Positions 44,040-52,625 of a DNA stretch of 64,000 nucleotides are shown here, one piece after another. Below the pieces are notes generated by a model that saw nothing but the letters and a program-made list of their open reading frames with translations, made no database searches and was not told where the DNA came from. Source of the stretch: Rubritalea profundi (GTDB lineage: Bacteria; Verrucomicrobiota; Verrucomicrobiia; Verrucomicrobiales; Akkermansiaceae); contig NZ_MQWA01000001.1 in assembly GCF_002954445.1 (NCBI RefSeq), positions 3,378,077 to 3,442,076 of the forward strand. Direction: 5' to 3'. Made by a program: the position numbers and the translations under genes. Each line of letters opens with the position of its first letter. Position 1 is the stretch's first letter.

Positions 44040-45803
44040 ATGATCCCATCACACGCTCCTTTTGACCCGAATCAGCGCACTATAATTAGTGCGTTAATTC
44101 CTACTTTGACACCCGAGCAAAAAGCTTGGCTCAGTGGCTTCTTAGCTGCTTCGCAGGGTGGCGCAGTTGCAGCACCCGCTGCAGCTTCTAAACCATTGAC
44201 TGTGCTTTACGGTACAGAGTCTGGTAACTGCGAATCTTTAGCGGATAAAGTCGCTAAAGAGGCGAAGAAAAAAGGCTTCAAAGTTGCCATGAAAAACCTC
44301 GCTGACATTTCAGTGAAGGACATTTTGAAGTTTGAGCATGTGGCTCTCATCGTTTCCACTTGGGGCGATGGTGAACCACCAGAAGGAGCAGTGTCTTTCC
44401 ACAAAGAATTCATGACTGCAGATCTCGATCTTAAGGGGCTCAAGTTCTCTGTTCTCGCCCTAGGTGACACTTCCTATGATAAATTCTGCCAGACCGGTAA
44501 AGACTTTGACACACGCCTCGCCGCACTCGGTGCTGAGCGTATTGCTGATCGTGTCGACTGCGATGTTGACTTTGACGATGCATACGGCACTTGGAAAGAG
44601 TCACTTTTCGCGGCACTCGGAACAACCGCTTCAGCAGCTGCACCAGCAATCGACCTTGAAGGTTTCGCTCCAACAGTAGAGTACGGTCGCAAGAATCCAT
44701 TCCCAGCGGAAGTTCTCGATAACCAACTCATCAACGGCGAAGGCTCCGCTAAAGAGACCATTCACCTAGAGCTCGATCTCGAAGGCTCAGGCCTCGGTTA
44801 CGAGGCTGGTGATGCACTCGCAGTGGTTCCTGTAAACTCCGACGGCGTAGTTACTGCATTCCTCGCAGCATCTGGCCTCAGTGGTACTGAGCAAGTAGAA
44901 GTAAAAGGCGAAGACATGTGCGACCTTAAAGAGGCGCTCACTTACAAGCTCGATATCACTGGGCTTTCCCGAGCAGTGGCTAAGAAATATTTTGCTCTAT
45001 CCAAGAGCGATGAACTTGGCGAAATCGTCAGCGATAAAAATAAATCAGAATTCAAGAACTGGTCATGGGGCCGAGAGGTTGTAGATCTTCTAGAGCTATT
45101 TCCAGTGCAGAAGCTCGGTGCTCAGGCATTGGTGAGCGTTCTTCGCAAGCTTCCTCCTCGTCTTTACTCTATCGCATCTAGCCCTAAAGCGCACCCAGGT
45201 GAAGTGCACCTTACTGTTGCTGCAGTGCGTTACGAAGGCCACGGCAAAGCGCGCAAGGGAGTTGCCTCCTGCTACATCGCAGACGAAGCGAAGTCTGGTG
45301 AGAAGGTTCAGGTCTACGTTCACAAAAACAAGAACTTCCGTCTACCTGTAGACACTGACAAACCAGTCATCATGGTTGGACCTGGAACTGGAATCGCTCC
45401 ATTCCGTGCCTTCATCGAAGAGCGCGGCGAAACATCTGCCAAAGGTGACACATGGTTGTTCTTCGGAGACCAACGCTACACCTACGACTTCCTCTACCAG
45501 CTCGAACTTCAGGACCACCTTAAGTCCGGTGCTCTGACAAAGCTCGATGTTGCGTTCTCTCGCGACCAGCCAGAGAAGGTCTACGTGCAGAACAAGATGC
45601 ACGAACAAGGTGAAGAAATTTACAAGTGGCTCGAAGCGGGTGCTTACTTCTACGTCTGTGGTGATGCCGAGCGCATGGCCAAGGACGTGAACACAGCACT
45701 TATCGACATCGTTGCTAAGCACGGTGGCAAGTCAGCAGATGATGCAGCGGCATACATTGACGCACTTAAAAAAGACAAGCGCTACCAGCGTGACGTTTAT
45801 TAA
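44040..45803 (+). CDS. cysJ: Assimilatory sulfite reductase (NADPH) flavoprotein subunit
   Basis: A 587-residue diflavin reductase. Domains in order: N-terminal helix, flavodoxin (LTVLYGTESGNCESLADKVAKEA, residues about 58-200), FAD-binding insert and barrel (LPPRLYSIASSPKAHPGEVHLTV near 375), and NADPH domain (VIMVGPGTGIAPFRAFIEER near 440; FFGDQRYTYDFLY; the terminal helix ending RYQRDVY). Electrons go NADPH to FAD to FMN to the CysI hemoprotein, reducing sulfite to sulfide. CysI follows 32 bp downstream. All cofactor motifs are present and the length is the family norm. First gene of the cys cluster. Confidence 0.95.
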   Translation: MIPSHAPFDPNQRTIISALIPTLTPEQKAWLSGFLAASQGGAVAAPAAASKPLTVLYGTESGNCESLADKVAKEAKKKGFKVAMKNLADISVKDILKFEHVALIVSTWGDGEPPEGAVSFHKEFMTADLDLKGLKFSVLALGDTSYDKFCQTGKDFDTRLAALGAERIADRVDCDVDFDDAYGTWKESLFAALGTTASAAAPAIDLEGFAPTVEYGRKNPFPAEVLDNQLINGEGSAKETIHLELDLEGSGLGYEAGDALAVVPVNSDGVVTAFLAASGLSGTEQVEVKGEDMCDLKEALTYKLDITGLSRAVAKKYFALSKSDELGEIVSDKNKSEFKNWSWGREVVDLLELFPVQKLGAQALVSVLRKLPPRLYSIASSPKAHPGEVHLTVAAVRYEGHGKARKGVASCYIADEAKSGEKVQVYVHKNKNFRLPVDTDKPVIMVGPGTGIAPFRAFIEERGETSAKGDTWLFFGDQRYTYDFLYQLELQDHLKSGALTKLDVAFSRDQPEKVYVQNKMHEQGEEIYKWLEAGAYFYVCGDAERMAKDVNTALIDIVAKHGGKSADDAAAYIDALKKDKRYQRDVY

Positions 45804-45835
45804 TCAAAAACTTACCAATCTTAAATTTTACTAAC

Positions 45836-47557
45836 ATGAGTGAAGAAAAGAAATTATCAGCAAACGAGTACCTCAAGATAGAATCTAACTATCTTCGTGG
45901 AACGCTTGCTGAGGAACTCGCTGACACATCTACTGGTGGCATCACTGAAGGCTCCGGCCAGATGGTCAAGTTCCACGGTTGCTACGTTCAAGACGACCGC
46001 GACCTCCGCGCAAACCGCCGCAAGCACAAGCTCGAGAAAGCATACAGCTTCCTCATGCGTGTCCGCCTTCCAGGTGGTGTGGTTTCTCCTAAGCAGTGGC
46101 TCCACATGGACTGGATCTCGGAGAACTTTGCCAACAATACGCTCAAACTTACCACCCGTCAGGCATTCCAGCTGCACGGTGTGATCAAGTCCCAGCTCAA
46201 GCGCACTGTTCAGGAAATGGACAAAGTGGCGCTCGACTGTATCGCAGCATGTGGTGACGTGAACCGCAACGTGATGGTGAACCCAAATCCTCACCTTAGC
46301 GCACTGCACGCTGACACAATAAAGCTCGCTACAGAGATTTCAGAGCACCTCCTTCCACAAGGCGGCGCGTACCACGAGATCTTCCTCGATCAGGAAAAAG
46401 TCATTTCATCTGAAGAGGTAGTCGAGCCAATCTACGGTAAGACATACCTCCCACGTAAGTTCAAAATCGCTATCGTGATCCCACCGTCAAACGACTGTGA
46501 CATCCACGCCAACGACCTCTCATTCATCGCTATTGTAGAAGACGAGAAGATCGTTGGTTACAACATCGCTGTTGGTGGTGGCATGGGCATGACTCACGGT
46601 GTTGAGAATACCTACCCACGTCTCGCTGATATCATCGGTTTCTGTACTCCAGAGCAGGTGGTTGATGTGGCTGAGAAAGTTCTTCTTGTGCAGCGTGACA
46701 ACGGTAACCGTTGTGACCGTAAGCAATCACGTCTCAAGTACACCATCGATAGCCGTAGCACTGAGTGGTTCGTTCAAACTCTCAACGAGTACCTAGGCTA
46801 CGAGATCGCTCCTGTGCGTCCTTACGAATTCACAACCAATGGTGACAACTTCGGTTGGCATCAAGACGAGACTGGTAACTGGCACCTCAACCTCTTCATC
46901 GAAGGTGGTCGCGTGGTTGATTCCCCAGCATTTCCAGTGAAGACCGGCCTTCGTGAAATTGCGAAAGTGCTCAAAGGTGAATTCCGCCTCACAGCAAACC
47001 AGAACCTAGCAATTTCTAATATCCCGAATGATCAGAAGGCTGAGATCGAAGTGATTCTTGAGAAGTACAATATCCTTAAGAGCCACGAGCGTTCAGCGCT
47101 TCGTCTCTACTCGATCGCTTGTGTGTCACTTCCAACCTGTGGTCTCGCACTAGCAGAAGCTGAGCGTTACCTCCCAGTGCTCGTTACTGAGCTCGAGGAA
47201 GTAGTAGAAGAATGTGGTCTCCGCCACGACGCTATCACCATTCGTATGACTGGTTGCCCGAACGGCTGTGGTCGTCCATTCCTCTCAGAAATCGCTTTCG
47301 TTGGCCGCGGCCCTGGCCGTTACAACCTCTACCTCGGTGGTGGTCACGCTGGTCAACGTCTCAACAAGCTCTACCGGCAAGACATCCTCGGTGTGGACGC
47401 GAAAGAGATCCTTAAACCTCTCATCGAAGATTACGCGAAGAACCGCCAAGACGGCGAGCGCTTCGGTGACTTCGTTATCCGTGCCGGCTACGTCGAAGCA
47501 ACAGTCAATGGCTTGGATTTCCACAAGAACATCAAGCCGGAAGCCATTCCTTCTTAA
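45836..47557 (+). CDS. cysI: Assimilatory sulfite reductase hemoprotein subunit
   Basis: A 573-residue siroheme/[4Fe-4S] enzyme catalysing six-electron reduction of sulfite to sulfide. Seen: KFHGCYVQDDRDLRANRRKHKLEKAYSFLMRVRLPGG near residue 45, LTTRQAFQLHGV near 105, DVNRNVMVNPNP near 145, and the cluster/siroheme cysteines in SLPTCGLALAEAERYLP near 430 and RMTGCPNGCGRPFLSE near 475. Codon use shows many CTC/CAC endings like the neighbours, in keeping with well-expressed genes. Two hairpins with almost the same stem (AGAGGCTT) lie after this gene and after cysH. Confidence 0.96.
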   Translation: MSEEKKLSANEYLKIESNYLRGTLAEELADTSTGGITEGSGQMVKFHGCYVQDDRDLRANRRKHKLEKAYSFLMRVRLPGGVVSPKQWLHMDWISENFANNTLKLTTRQAFQLHGVIKSQLKRTVQEMDKVALDCIAACGDVNRNVMVNPNPHLSALHADTIKLATEISEHLLPQGGAYHEIFLDQEKVISSEEVVEPIYGKTYLPRKFKIAIVIPPSNDCDIHANDLSFIAIVEDEKIVGYNIAVGGGMGMTHGVENTYPRLADIIGFCTPEQVVDVAEKVLLVQRDNGNRCDRKQSRLKYTIDSRSTEWFVQTLNEYLGYEIAPVRPYEFTTNGDNFGWHQDETGNWHLNLFIEGGRVVDSPAFPVKTGLREIAKVLKGEFRLTANQNLAISNIPNDQKAEIEVILEKYNILKSHERSALRLYSIACVSLPTCGLALAEAERYLPVLVTELEEVVEECGLRHDAITIRMTGCPNGCGRPFLSEIAFVGRGPGRYNLYLGGGHAGQRLNKLYRQDILGVDAKEILKPLIEDYAKNRQDGERFGDFVIRAGYVEATVNGLDFHKNIKPEAIPS

Positions 47558-47602
47558 GGAGTTTTTAAGCGCAGATTTCACAGATTAAACAGATTTTTTA
47601 GT

Positions 47603-47624
47603 AGAGGCTTTGCCCGAAGCCTCT
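47603..47624. other. Hairpin AGAGGCTT/AAGCCTCT between cysI and cysH
   Basis: An 8-bp perfect stem with 6-nt loop (TGCCCG), in the 146-bp gap before the cysH ATG. No long T run follows, so it is at best a weak terminator or a processing or attenuation hairpin. It is preceded by CAGATT three times in 24 bp. A related hairpin follows cysH. Confidence 0.5.
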
Positions 47625-47703
47625 TCGTAAATTCCTTTAATTTTGTAAATTCTGTCAAAAAAAGATCTGGATGGGAGATTATCAGGAAAAAGACATCACT
47701 ATT

Positions 47704-48432
47704 ATGAGTGCAGCAGAACAGAAACTAACAGATGCAGAAATTATTGCTGCTGAGCTTGGTGCTAAAAAAGCGGGCGAGCGCATCAAGTGGCTATATGAAA
47801 CCTATGGGGACCGCGTAATGGCGAGCACCAGCTTTGGTTTGCAAGCAGCTGTGATGCTTCATCTGATCAGTGAAAATGCACCGAAGATGCCGATCGCCTT
47901 TGTGGATACCGGCTATCTTTTCCCTGAGACCTACAAGTACCTCGAAACGCTGCAACAGCGCTTTGAGGTGGATCTACGTATCTACAATCCGAAGCTAACA
48001 GCAGCGCGGCAAGAGGCTCTCCACGGAAAGCTCTGGGAGCAGGGAGAAGAGGGGAACACTAAGTATGGTTTGATTAACAAGGTTGAGCCACTGGATCGTG
48101 CGATCAAAGAGATCGGTGCAGATATCTGGATCAGTGGTCTCCGCCGCGCGCAATCAAGCACACGTAAAGACCGGGCATTTGCTGAGCAACAAAGCGAGAC
48201 GATCAAAGCGTACCCAATCCTCGACTGGGCTGATGCGCAGGTGAATGTGTATTACCACATGCACGACCTCCCACGCCACCCGCTCGAAGTTGAGGGCTAT
48301 ATCACGATGGGTGACCACCATTCCACCATTCCAGCGACTGAAGGAATGACTGCTGAAGATACCCGCTACGGCGGCCAAAAGTACGAGTGCGGCATCCACC
48401 TCGACAACGGCAACAGCGACTTCCAGATCTAA
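47704..48432 (+). CDS. cysH: Phosphoadenylyl-sulfate (PAPS) reductase, thioredoxin-dependent
   Basis: About 242 residues from ATG 47704 (MSAAEQKLTDAEIIAAEL); the track's start adds eleven codons. Motifs: MASTSFGLQAAVMLHL (PP-loop-like), FVDTGYLFPETYKYLETL, WISGLRRAQSSTRKDRAF, and the C-terminal KYECGIHLDN carrying the single catalytic cysteine. The CC...CxxC cysteines of iron-sulfur APS reductases are absent; only this one cysteine is present, so the substrate is PAPS and no cluster is used. Feeds sulfite to CysJI. A MazEF-type pair separates it from cysK. Confidence 0.92.
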   Translation: MSAAEQKLTDAEIIAAELGAKKAGERIKWLYETYGDRVMASTSFGLQAAVMLHLISENAPKMPIAFVDTGYLFPETYKYLETLQQRFEVDLRIYNPKLTAARQEALHGKLWEQGEEGNTKYGLINKVEPLDRAIKEIGADIWISGLRRAQSSTRKDRAFAEQQSETIKAYPILDWADAQVNVYYHMHDLPRHPLEVEGYITMGDHHSTIPATEGMTAEDTRYGGQKYECGIHLDNGNSDFQI

Positions 48433-48439
48433 ACGCAGA

Positions 48440-48456
48440 AGAGGCTTCCAGCCTCT
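48440..48456. other. Hairpin AGAGGCT/AGCCTCT after cysH
   Basis: A 7-bp perfect stem with 3-nt loop, 8 bp after the cysH stop and followed by TTCT. It may be a weak terminator. The stem repeats that of the hairpin between cysI and cysH, so the two flank the cysH gene. Confidence 0.5.
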
Positions 48457-48519
48457 TTCTATTGAATAATCAAATTTCTAAAAGGCATCACGTCCATAAA
48501 GAGGTACTACTATAGCTAT

Positions 48520-48555
48520 TTGACAGCGTAAGTCATAAGTCATACAGTGTGTGTA
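48520..48555 (+). promoter_or_regulatory. mazE-type promoter, predicted leaderless
   Basis: TTGACA (48520-48525), 17-bp spacer, TACAGT (48543-48548); the expected +1 falls on the ATG at 48555. A direct repeat AAGTCATAAGTCAT lies in the spacer, a possible antitoxin site. Promoter match is seen; leaderless start is inference. Confidence 0.55.
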
Positions 48556-48773
48556 TGAGAGTGACATTATCCATCCCAGACGATGTGGCGCGACGCTTCC
48601 AAGCTTCGGTTCCTGCTCGTAAACGCTCAAAGCTTGTGACAGAGCTGTTGCTGAAAGAGTTATCAAAGCTAGAAGGTGCCTTGGCTGCAGCTTGTATCAA
48701 TGCGAATGCAGATGCCAAGCTCAATGTTGAAGTAGAAGAATGGCAAGCATTCGAAGATGAAATCTCAGAATGA
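48555..48773 (+). CDS. RHH-type antitoxin of a MazEF-like pair
   Basis: About 72 residues from ATG 48555; the track starts two codons earlier. The N-terminal MRVTLSIPDDVARRFQASVPARKRSKLVTELL has the ribbon-helix-helix pattern (strand with alternating residues, then two helices) used for DNA binding. The acidic C-terminal tail (NVEVEEWQAFEDEISE) is where such antitoxins wrap the toxin. Its stop overlaps the toxin start by 4 nt (ATGA). It has its own promoter, so the unit is an independent insertion in the cys cluster. Confidence 0.85.
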   Translation: MRVTLSIPDDVARRFQASVPARKRSKLVTELLLKELSKLEGALAAACINANADAKLNVEVEEWQAFEDEISE

Positions 48774-49099
48774 AGCCTATCAAACGTGGTGAGATATGGT
48801 GGGTCAGTCTAGACCCTACACAGGGCTCTGAAATTCGCAAAACCCGTCCGTGCGTGGTGATGAGTCACAATACATTGAATCAACACAGGCAGACAGTAAT
48901 CGTCGTGCCTCTTTCGACCGCAGCCAAAGCCCATCCGCCGATTACGATCCCTGTGACTTGTAAGAAGAAGCAGGTAATGGCCGTGGTGGATCAAGTGAGA
49001 GCAGTCTCGAAGCATCGCTTAAAATCTCGCTTGGATAACTTGGAGCAAGCCCAGCTTTCAGAGTTAGGTGACGCCCTAAAAGTGATCTTGTCCTTGTAG
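48770..49099 (+). CDS. MazF/PemK family mRNA interferase toxin
   Basis: A 109-residue PemK/MazF toxin: RGEIWWVSLDPTQGSEIRKTRPCVVMSHN is the family N-terminus (GEIW-V-LDP--GSE--K-RP-VV-S); VIVVPLSTAAKAHPPITIP and MAVVDQVRAVSKHRLKSRLDNL follow, containing the conserved D-Q-R-x-V-x-K-x-R region. Sequence-specific endoribonuclease acting on mRNA. Catalytic Arg and Thr/Ser positions appear intact, so unlike the TAC locus this pair looks functional. Neutralised by the antitoxin translated just before. Confidence 0.92.
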   Translation: MKPIKRGEIWWVSLDPTQGSEIRKTRPCVVMSHNTLNQHRQTVIVVPLSTAAKAHPPITIPVTCKKKQVMAVVDQVRAVSKHRLKSRLDNLEQAQLSELGDALKVILSL

Positions 49100-49213
49100 T
49101 GTACAGTAAATTTGGATGGCGCTAAATTTCTCAAATTTCCGTCTGGTCAAACGGTAGTTCGGATGGGAAAGTCTGCCTGCTCAAATACGAATCAATTTTA
49201 AACAAACAATACT

Positions 49214-50182
49214 ATGGGAATCCTAGCTCAAAACATGGTCGACACAGTCGGCAACACTCCGCTCATCAAGCTCAACAAAATCACTGAAGGTCTCGATGCT
49301 GAGATCTACGTGAAAGGTGAATTTTTCAACCCGCTCTTCAGCGTCAAAGACCGTATCGGTAAGTCGATGATCGAAGCTGCTGAGAAGGATGGTTCACTCA
49401 AGCCGGGTGGCACAATTATCGAGCCAACTTCTGGTAACACAGGAATCGCTCTCGCATTTGTATCACGCGCTAAGGGCTACCGTTGTGTTCTTACAATGCC
49501 TGAGTCGATGTCCATTGAGCGCCGTGTACTTCTTCGTATGCTCGGTGCTGAGATCGTTCTTACTCCAGCCGCTAAAGGCATGGGTGGAGCGATAGCAAAG
49601 GCAAAGCAACTTCTTGAAGAAGACCCAACAGCATTCGGTCCATCACAGTTCGATAATCCAGCAAACCCACAGGCTCACCGCGAGACTACTGCGGAAGAGA
49701 TCTGGAGCGCACTCGACGGCGACGTTGACTTCCTTGTGTCAGGTGTTGGCACAGGGGGCACTATCACTGGCGTTGCTGAAGTGATCAAGGATCGTAAGCC
49801 TAGTTTCCAAGCGATCGCAGTAGAGCCTGAGAACTCCCCAGTTATCGGTGGTGGTTCTCCAGGTCCTCACAAGATCCAGGGCATTGGTGCTGGATTTATC
49901 CCAGGTAACCTCAATATGGAGATCATCGACGGCACAATCACTGTGACGAACGAAAACGCATTCGAGACTGCTCAGAAGCTCGCTCAGCTAGAAGGCCTGC
50001 CTGCTGGCATCTCTACAGGAGCTAACGTATGGGCTGCTATTCAGCTTGCTAAGCGTCCTGAAGCTAAGGGCAAGAATATCGTAACCATCGGTTGCTCTAG
50101 CACTGAGCGATACCTCTCGACTCCACTCGCTGAAAAGATCCGCGAGGAAGTGGCTAACCTTCCAGTGAGTGAAATCGTATAG
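49214..50182 (+). CDS. cysK: Cysteine synthase A (O-acetylserine sulfhydrylase)
   Basis: A 322-residue PLP enzyme making cysteine from O-acetylserine and sulfide. PLP lysine in FSVKDRIGKSMIEAAEK (Lys near 42), substrate loop PTSGNTGIALAF near 70, phosphate loop GVGTGGTITGVAE near 180, and IQGIGAGFIPGNLN near 225. Codon use (CTC, CAC, GGT) is like that of the cysJIH genes. A strong terminator follows 23 bp after the stop. It completes sulfur assimilation, though a TA pair interrupts the cluster before it, so it probably has its own promoter in the 114-bp gap. Confidence 0.96.
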   Translation: MGILAQNMVDTVGNTPLIKLNKITEGLDAEIYVKGEFFNPLFSVKDRIGKSMIEAAEKDGSLKPGGTIIEPTSGNTGIALAFVSRAKGYRCVLTMPESMSIERRVLLRMLGAEIVLTPAAKGMGGAIAKAKQLLEEDPTAFGPSQFDNPANPQAHRETTAEEIWSALDGDVDFLVSGVGTGGTITGVAEVIKDRKPSFQAIAVEPENSPVIGGGSPGPHKIQGIGAGFIPGNLNMEIIDGTITVTNENAFETAQKLAQLEGLPAGISTGANVWAAIQLAKRPEAKGKNIVTIGCSSTERYLSTPLAEKIREEVANLPVSEIV

Positions 50183-50205
50183 TCTCGCTTTGAGATGACA
50201 TTTTC

Positions 50206-50240
50206 AAAAGCCCGTGGCGTAATTGCTGCGGGCTTTTTCT
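50206..50240 (+). terminator. Rho-independent terminator after cysK
   Basis: Stem AAAGCCCG (50207-50214) / CGGGCTTT (50229-50236) with a 14-nt loop, followed by a T-rich tract. It closes the cys cluster and insulates trpD. Confidence 0.9.
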
Positions 50241-50276
50241 TTTACTTTTAGAATCGGCTGTTAGCTTGATTTTAAC

Positions 50277-51320
50277 ATGGACGCGCTAATCAAATGTGTA
50301 CAATCGGGGCAAGAGCTCGCAGCGGATCAAATCGTTACTGCGGCTGAATTCTTATTAGATGAAAATGCTTCTATTGAGAAAAAGATAAGCTTCCTTAAAG
50401 GCTTGTCAGCAAAGGGGGAGACTCCTGCCGAGATCGCTGGATTCGTGGAGGCCTTCCTCGAACGCGCGCTTGATCCCGGTACGACTGGAATGACTTTTGA
50501 CGGTCCAACGATTGATGTCTGCGGTACCGGTGGCGACAAGCTCAACCTCTTTAATGTCTCGACCACTAGCATGTTTGTGATCGCTGCTGGTGGGGCAACC
50601 GTCGTCAAGCACGGTAACCGTGGCATCACTTCAAAGAGTGGAGGGGCGGATGTGTTAGAAGCACTAGGTATCCGTCTGGATATATCACCGGAGACTTTCC
50701 GTAAATGCCTCGACGAAGCGGGAGTGGGCTTCCTTTTCGCGCAAATGTATCACCCGGCTTTCAAGGCTGTTGGGCCAGTTCGCGCAGAGCTCGCCAAAGA
50801 AGGGATCCGCACAATTTTCAATTTGATCGGGCCGCTGCTCAATCCCGTTCGTCCTCAATGCCAATTGATAGGGGTTTGTAATCCAGCACTTGGCCCAGTA
50901 TTCTCTGAAATCCTTCAACGACTGGGCCGAGAGAGTGCCTGGATCGTCAATGGCAATACCGCCGACGGTCGGCCAGTCGATGAAATGAGTCTGATGGGAT
51001 CGACTGAAGTCTTTAAATCTGGCAGTAACCAAAATCTCAGCCATGAGACAGTGAAGCCAGTAGACTTTGGTCTTACGGTCTGCGATGAGTCAGAGCTCGA
51101 AGGTGGCGAAGCTGATGAGAATGCACAAATCCTCTTTGATATACTTTCAGGCAAAGAGACTGGAGCAAAGCGTGAGATGGTCCTCCTCAATGCTGCCGCG
51201 GGTCTAGCCTGTGCTGGTCTCGCTGATGATATCGCTGACGGTGTCCAAAAGGCACGCAAACTCATCGATTCAGGTGCCGCGCTAGAGCGCCTTCACAAGC
51301 TGCAAGCTGCTGCGAAGTAA
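50277..51320 (+). CDS. trpD: Anthranilate phosphoribosyltransferase
   Basis: A 347-residue enzyme of tryptophan synthesis joining anthranilate to PRPP. Seen motifs are IDVCGTGGDKLNLFNVST near 80 (PRPP loop GTGGD), VVKHGNRGITSKSGGADVLEALG near 105 (KHGNR), FLFAQMYHPAFKAVGPVRAELAKEGIRTIFNLIGPLLNP near 155, and NGNTADGRPVDEMSLMG near 225. The length is the norm. No other trp genes are adjacent. It is followed within 5 bp of the stop by the second heptad array, so its 3-prime end borders a repeat. Confidence 0.96.
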   Translation: MDALIKCVQSGQELAADQIVTAAEFLLDENASIEKKISFLKGLSAKGETPAEIAGFVEAFLERALDPGTTGMTFDGPTIDVCGTGGDKLNLFNVSTTSMFVIAAGGATVVKHGNRGITSKSGGADVLEALGIRLDISPETFRKCLDEAGVGFLFAQMYHPAFKAVGPVRAELAKEGIRTIFNLIGPLLNPVRPQCQLIGVCNPALGPVFSEILQRLGRESAWIVNGNTADGRPVDEMSLMGSTEVFKSGSNQNLSHETVKPVDFGLTVCDESELEGGEADENAQILFDILSGKETGAKREMVLLNAAAGLACAGLADDIADGVQKARKLIDSGAALERLHKLQAAAK

Positions 51321-51324
51321 GAAT

Positions 51325-51406
51325 TTCAGAGTTCAGAGTTCAGAGTTCAGAGTTCAGAGTTCAGAGTTCAGAGTTCAGAGTTCAGAGTTCAGAGTTCAGA
51401 GTTCAG
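51325..51406. repeat. Heptanucleotide tandem array (TTCAGAG), about 12 copies
   Basis: An 82-bp run of perfect TTCAGAG heptads beginning 4 bp after the trpD stop. It has the same unit as the 23-copy array at 33924-34083, here without the TTCAGTG variants. Confidence 0.95.
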
Positions 51407-51444
51407 GAAGGGCTATAGAATCTAACAGATTGGGTGTGTGCTTG

Positions 51445-51533
51445 CCCCAACGGGGTTTCGTAGCTAAGCCTAGGGTTGGTGGAGCCTACCCTAGTTTGGA
51501 ATACAGACGAGAGAATCAACTCTGAAGGAGTTG
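51445..51533. repeat. REP-like cluster of three hairpins
   Basis: Three consecutive dyads: CCCC-AAC-GGGG (51445-51455), CTAGGGT/ACCCTAG with 11-nt loop (51470-51494), and CAACTC-TGAAG-GAGTTG (51517-51533). No gene crosses them. The compact order of palindromes resembles dispersed REP/BIME elements. A possible relic lies at about 35637-35693. Regulatory RNA is the alternative. The rest of 51407-51672 shows no gene. Confidence 0.5.
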
Positions 51534-51672
51534 TGTCTGTGCAGGTGGTCTTGCGCCCTTCGACGACACCGTCAGCATTGTGCTAACGAGACACATTTCT
51601 ACCCTAACTACTTTTTATCGGCAACACTTGGGCTGAGAGGCGAATGGTTTGGCGGACCGTCTAGACTACGAT

Positions 51673-52617
51673 TTAATCTTTCGATGCCTTTGGGTCTAAT
51701 GCATCTCGCAGGCCGTCGCCAAGGAAGTTGAAGGCGAAGAGCGTGATAGAGAACACCAGTGCGGGGAAGAGGAGTACGGTGAAGTTTGTCTCCAGGTAGT
51801 TGGCTCCCTCTTGAATGAGTTTGCCCCATGAGCTGTTAGGTGGCTCGATTCCTAGTCCTAGAAATGAGAGTGCCGCCTCATAGAGGATGAAGCTAGGGAT
51901 TGTCAGAGTGGTGAAAATGATGATTGGTCCCAGAGTGTTAGGGATGATGTGCTGGAATAGGATGCGTGTGTGGCTGAGTCCTAGTGAACGTGCAGCCTCA
52001 ACATACTCTAACTGGCTAAGTGAAGCTGTTTGAGTACGGACAATTCGGCTCATTGTAAGCCAGCCCGATGCTCCAATCGCGATGAAGAGTGGGATGATGT
52101 TCTGGTAACGCAGAACAAAGTCGCGGTTCCATCCTTGCACTTCCGTGAGGTATTTACCCACAGTTTCAATGTGGCCGCTGATGACTTCGCGGAAGAGAAT
52201 CACAATGATGAGGAATGGTAGCGCGAGTAGTCCGTCGACAATACGCATCATGGTATTATCTATTTTACCACCCACATAGCCAGAGATGGCACCATAAGCG
52301 ATACCTATGGTGACTGAGATAGCCGTCGCGGCGAAGGCGACTAATAATGAAATCTGACCGCCGTAGAGAATCCGAGCAAGCAGGTCGCGACCAATCTGGT
52401 CGGTACCTAGTGGGTATTCCATGCTAGGTGGGAGCAGCTTGTTGGGTAACTCACCACTATTGGGATCGACTCCATATATGAAGGGGCCAATGAAGCAAGC
52501 GAGAACAATGAAGACCACTGTCCAGAGGCTAACAATAGAGAGCTTGTTTTTTGAAAGACGAATCCACGCATCATTCCAGAGCGAGCTTCCTTCTATAGGT
52601 TGAGAATTTGTTGCCAT
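51673..52617 (-). CDS. oppC: Oligopeptide ABC transporter permease (OppC-like)
   Basis: A 314-residue inner-membrane permease with about six helices. N-terminal OppC-type segment WIRLSKNKLSIVSLWTVVFIVLACFIGPF; the binding-protein-dependent transport motif EAARSLGLSHTRILFQHIIPNTLGPIIIF (EAA loop) near residue 215; and LGLGIEPPNSSWGKLIQEGANYL near the end. Pairs with OppB as the channel for peptides. Last gene of the minus-strand unit oppA-oppB-oppC, which lacks its own ATPases; it could use the oppD/oppF of the divergent operon. Confidence 0.92.
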   Translation of the reverse strand: MATNSQPIEGSSLWNDAWIRLSKNKLSIVSLWTVVFIVLACFIGPFIYGVDPNSGELPNKLLPPSMEYPLGTDQIGRDLLARILYGGQISLLVAFAATAISVTIGIAYGAISGYVGGKIDNTMMRIVDGLLALPFLIIVILFREVISGHIETVGKYLTEVQGWNRDFVLRYQNIIPLFIAIGASGWLTMSRIVRTQTASLSQLEYVEAARSLGLSHTRILFQHIIPNTLGPIIIFTTLTIPSFILYEAALSFLGLGIEPPNSSWGKLIQEGANYLETNFTVLLFPALVFSITLFAFNFLGDGLRDALDPKASKD

Positions 52618-52625
52618 GGTCAGAA

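Noticed and set aside
51531-51731. 66-aa plus-strand ORF
   Set aside because: It starts inside a REP-like hairpin and overlaps the well-supported oppC gene antisense; composition is not protein-like.
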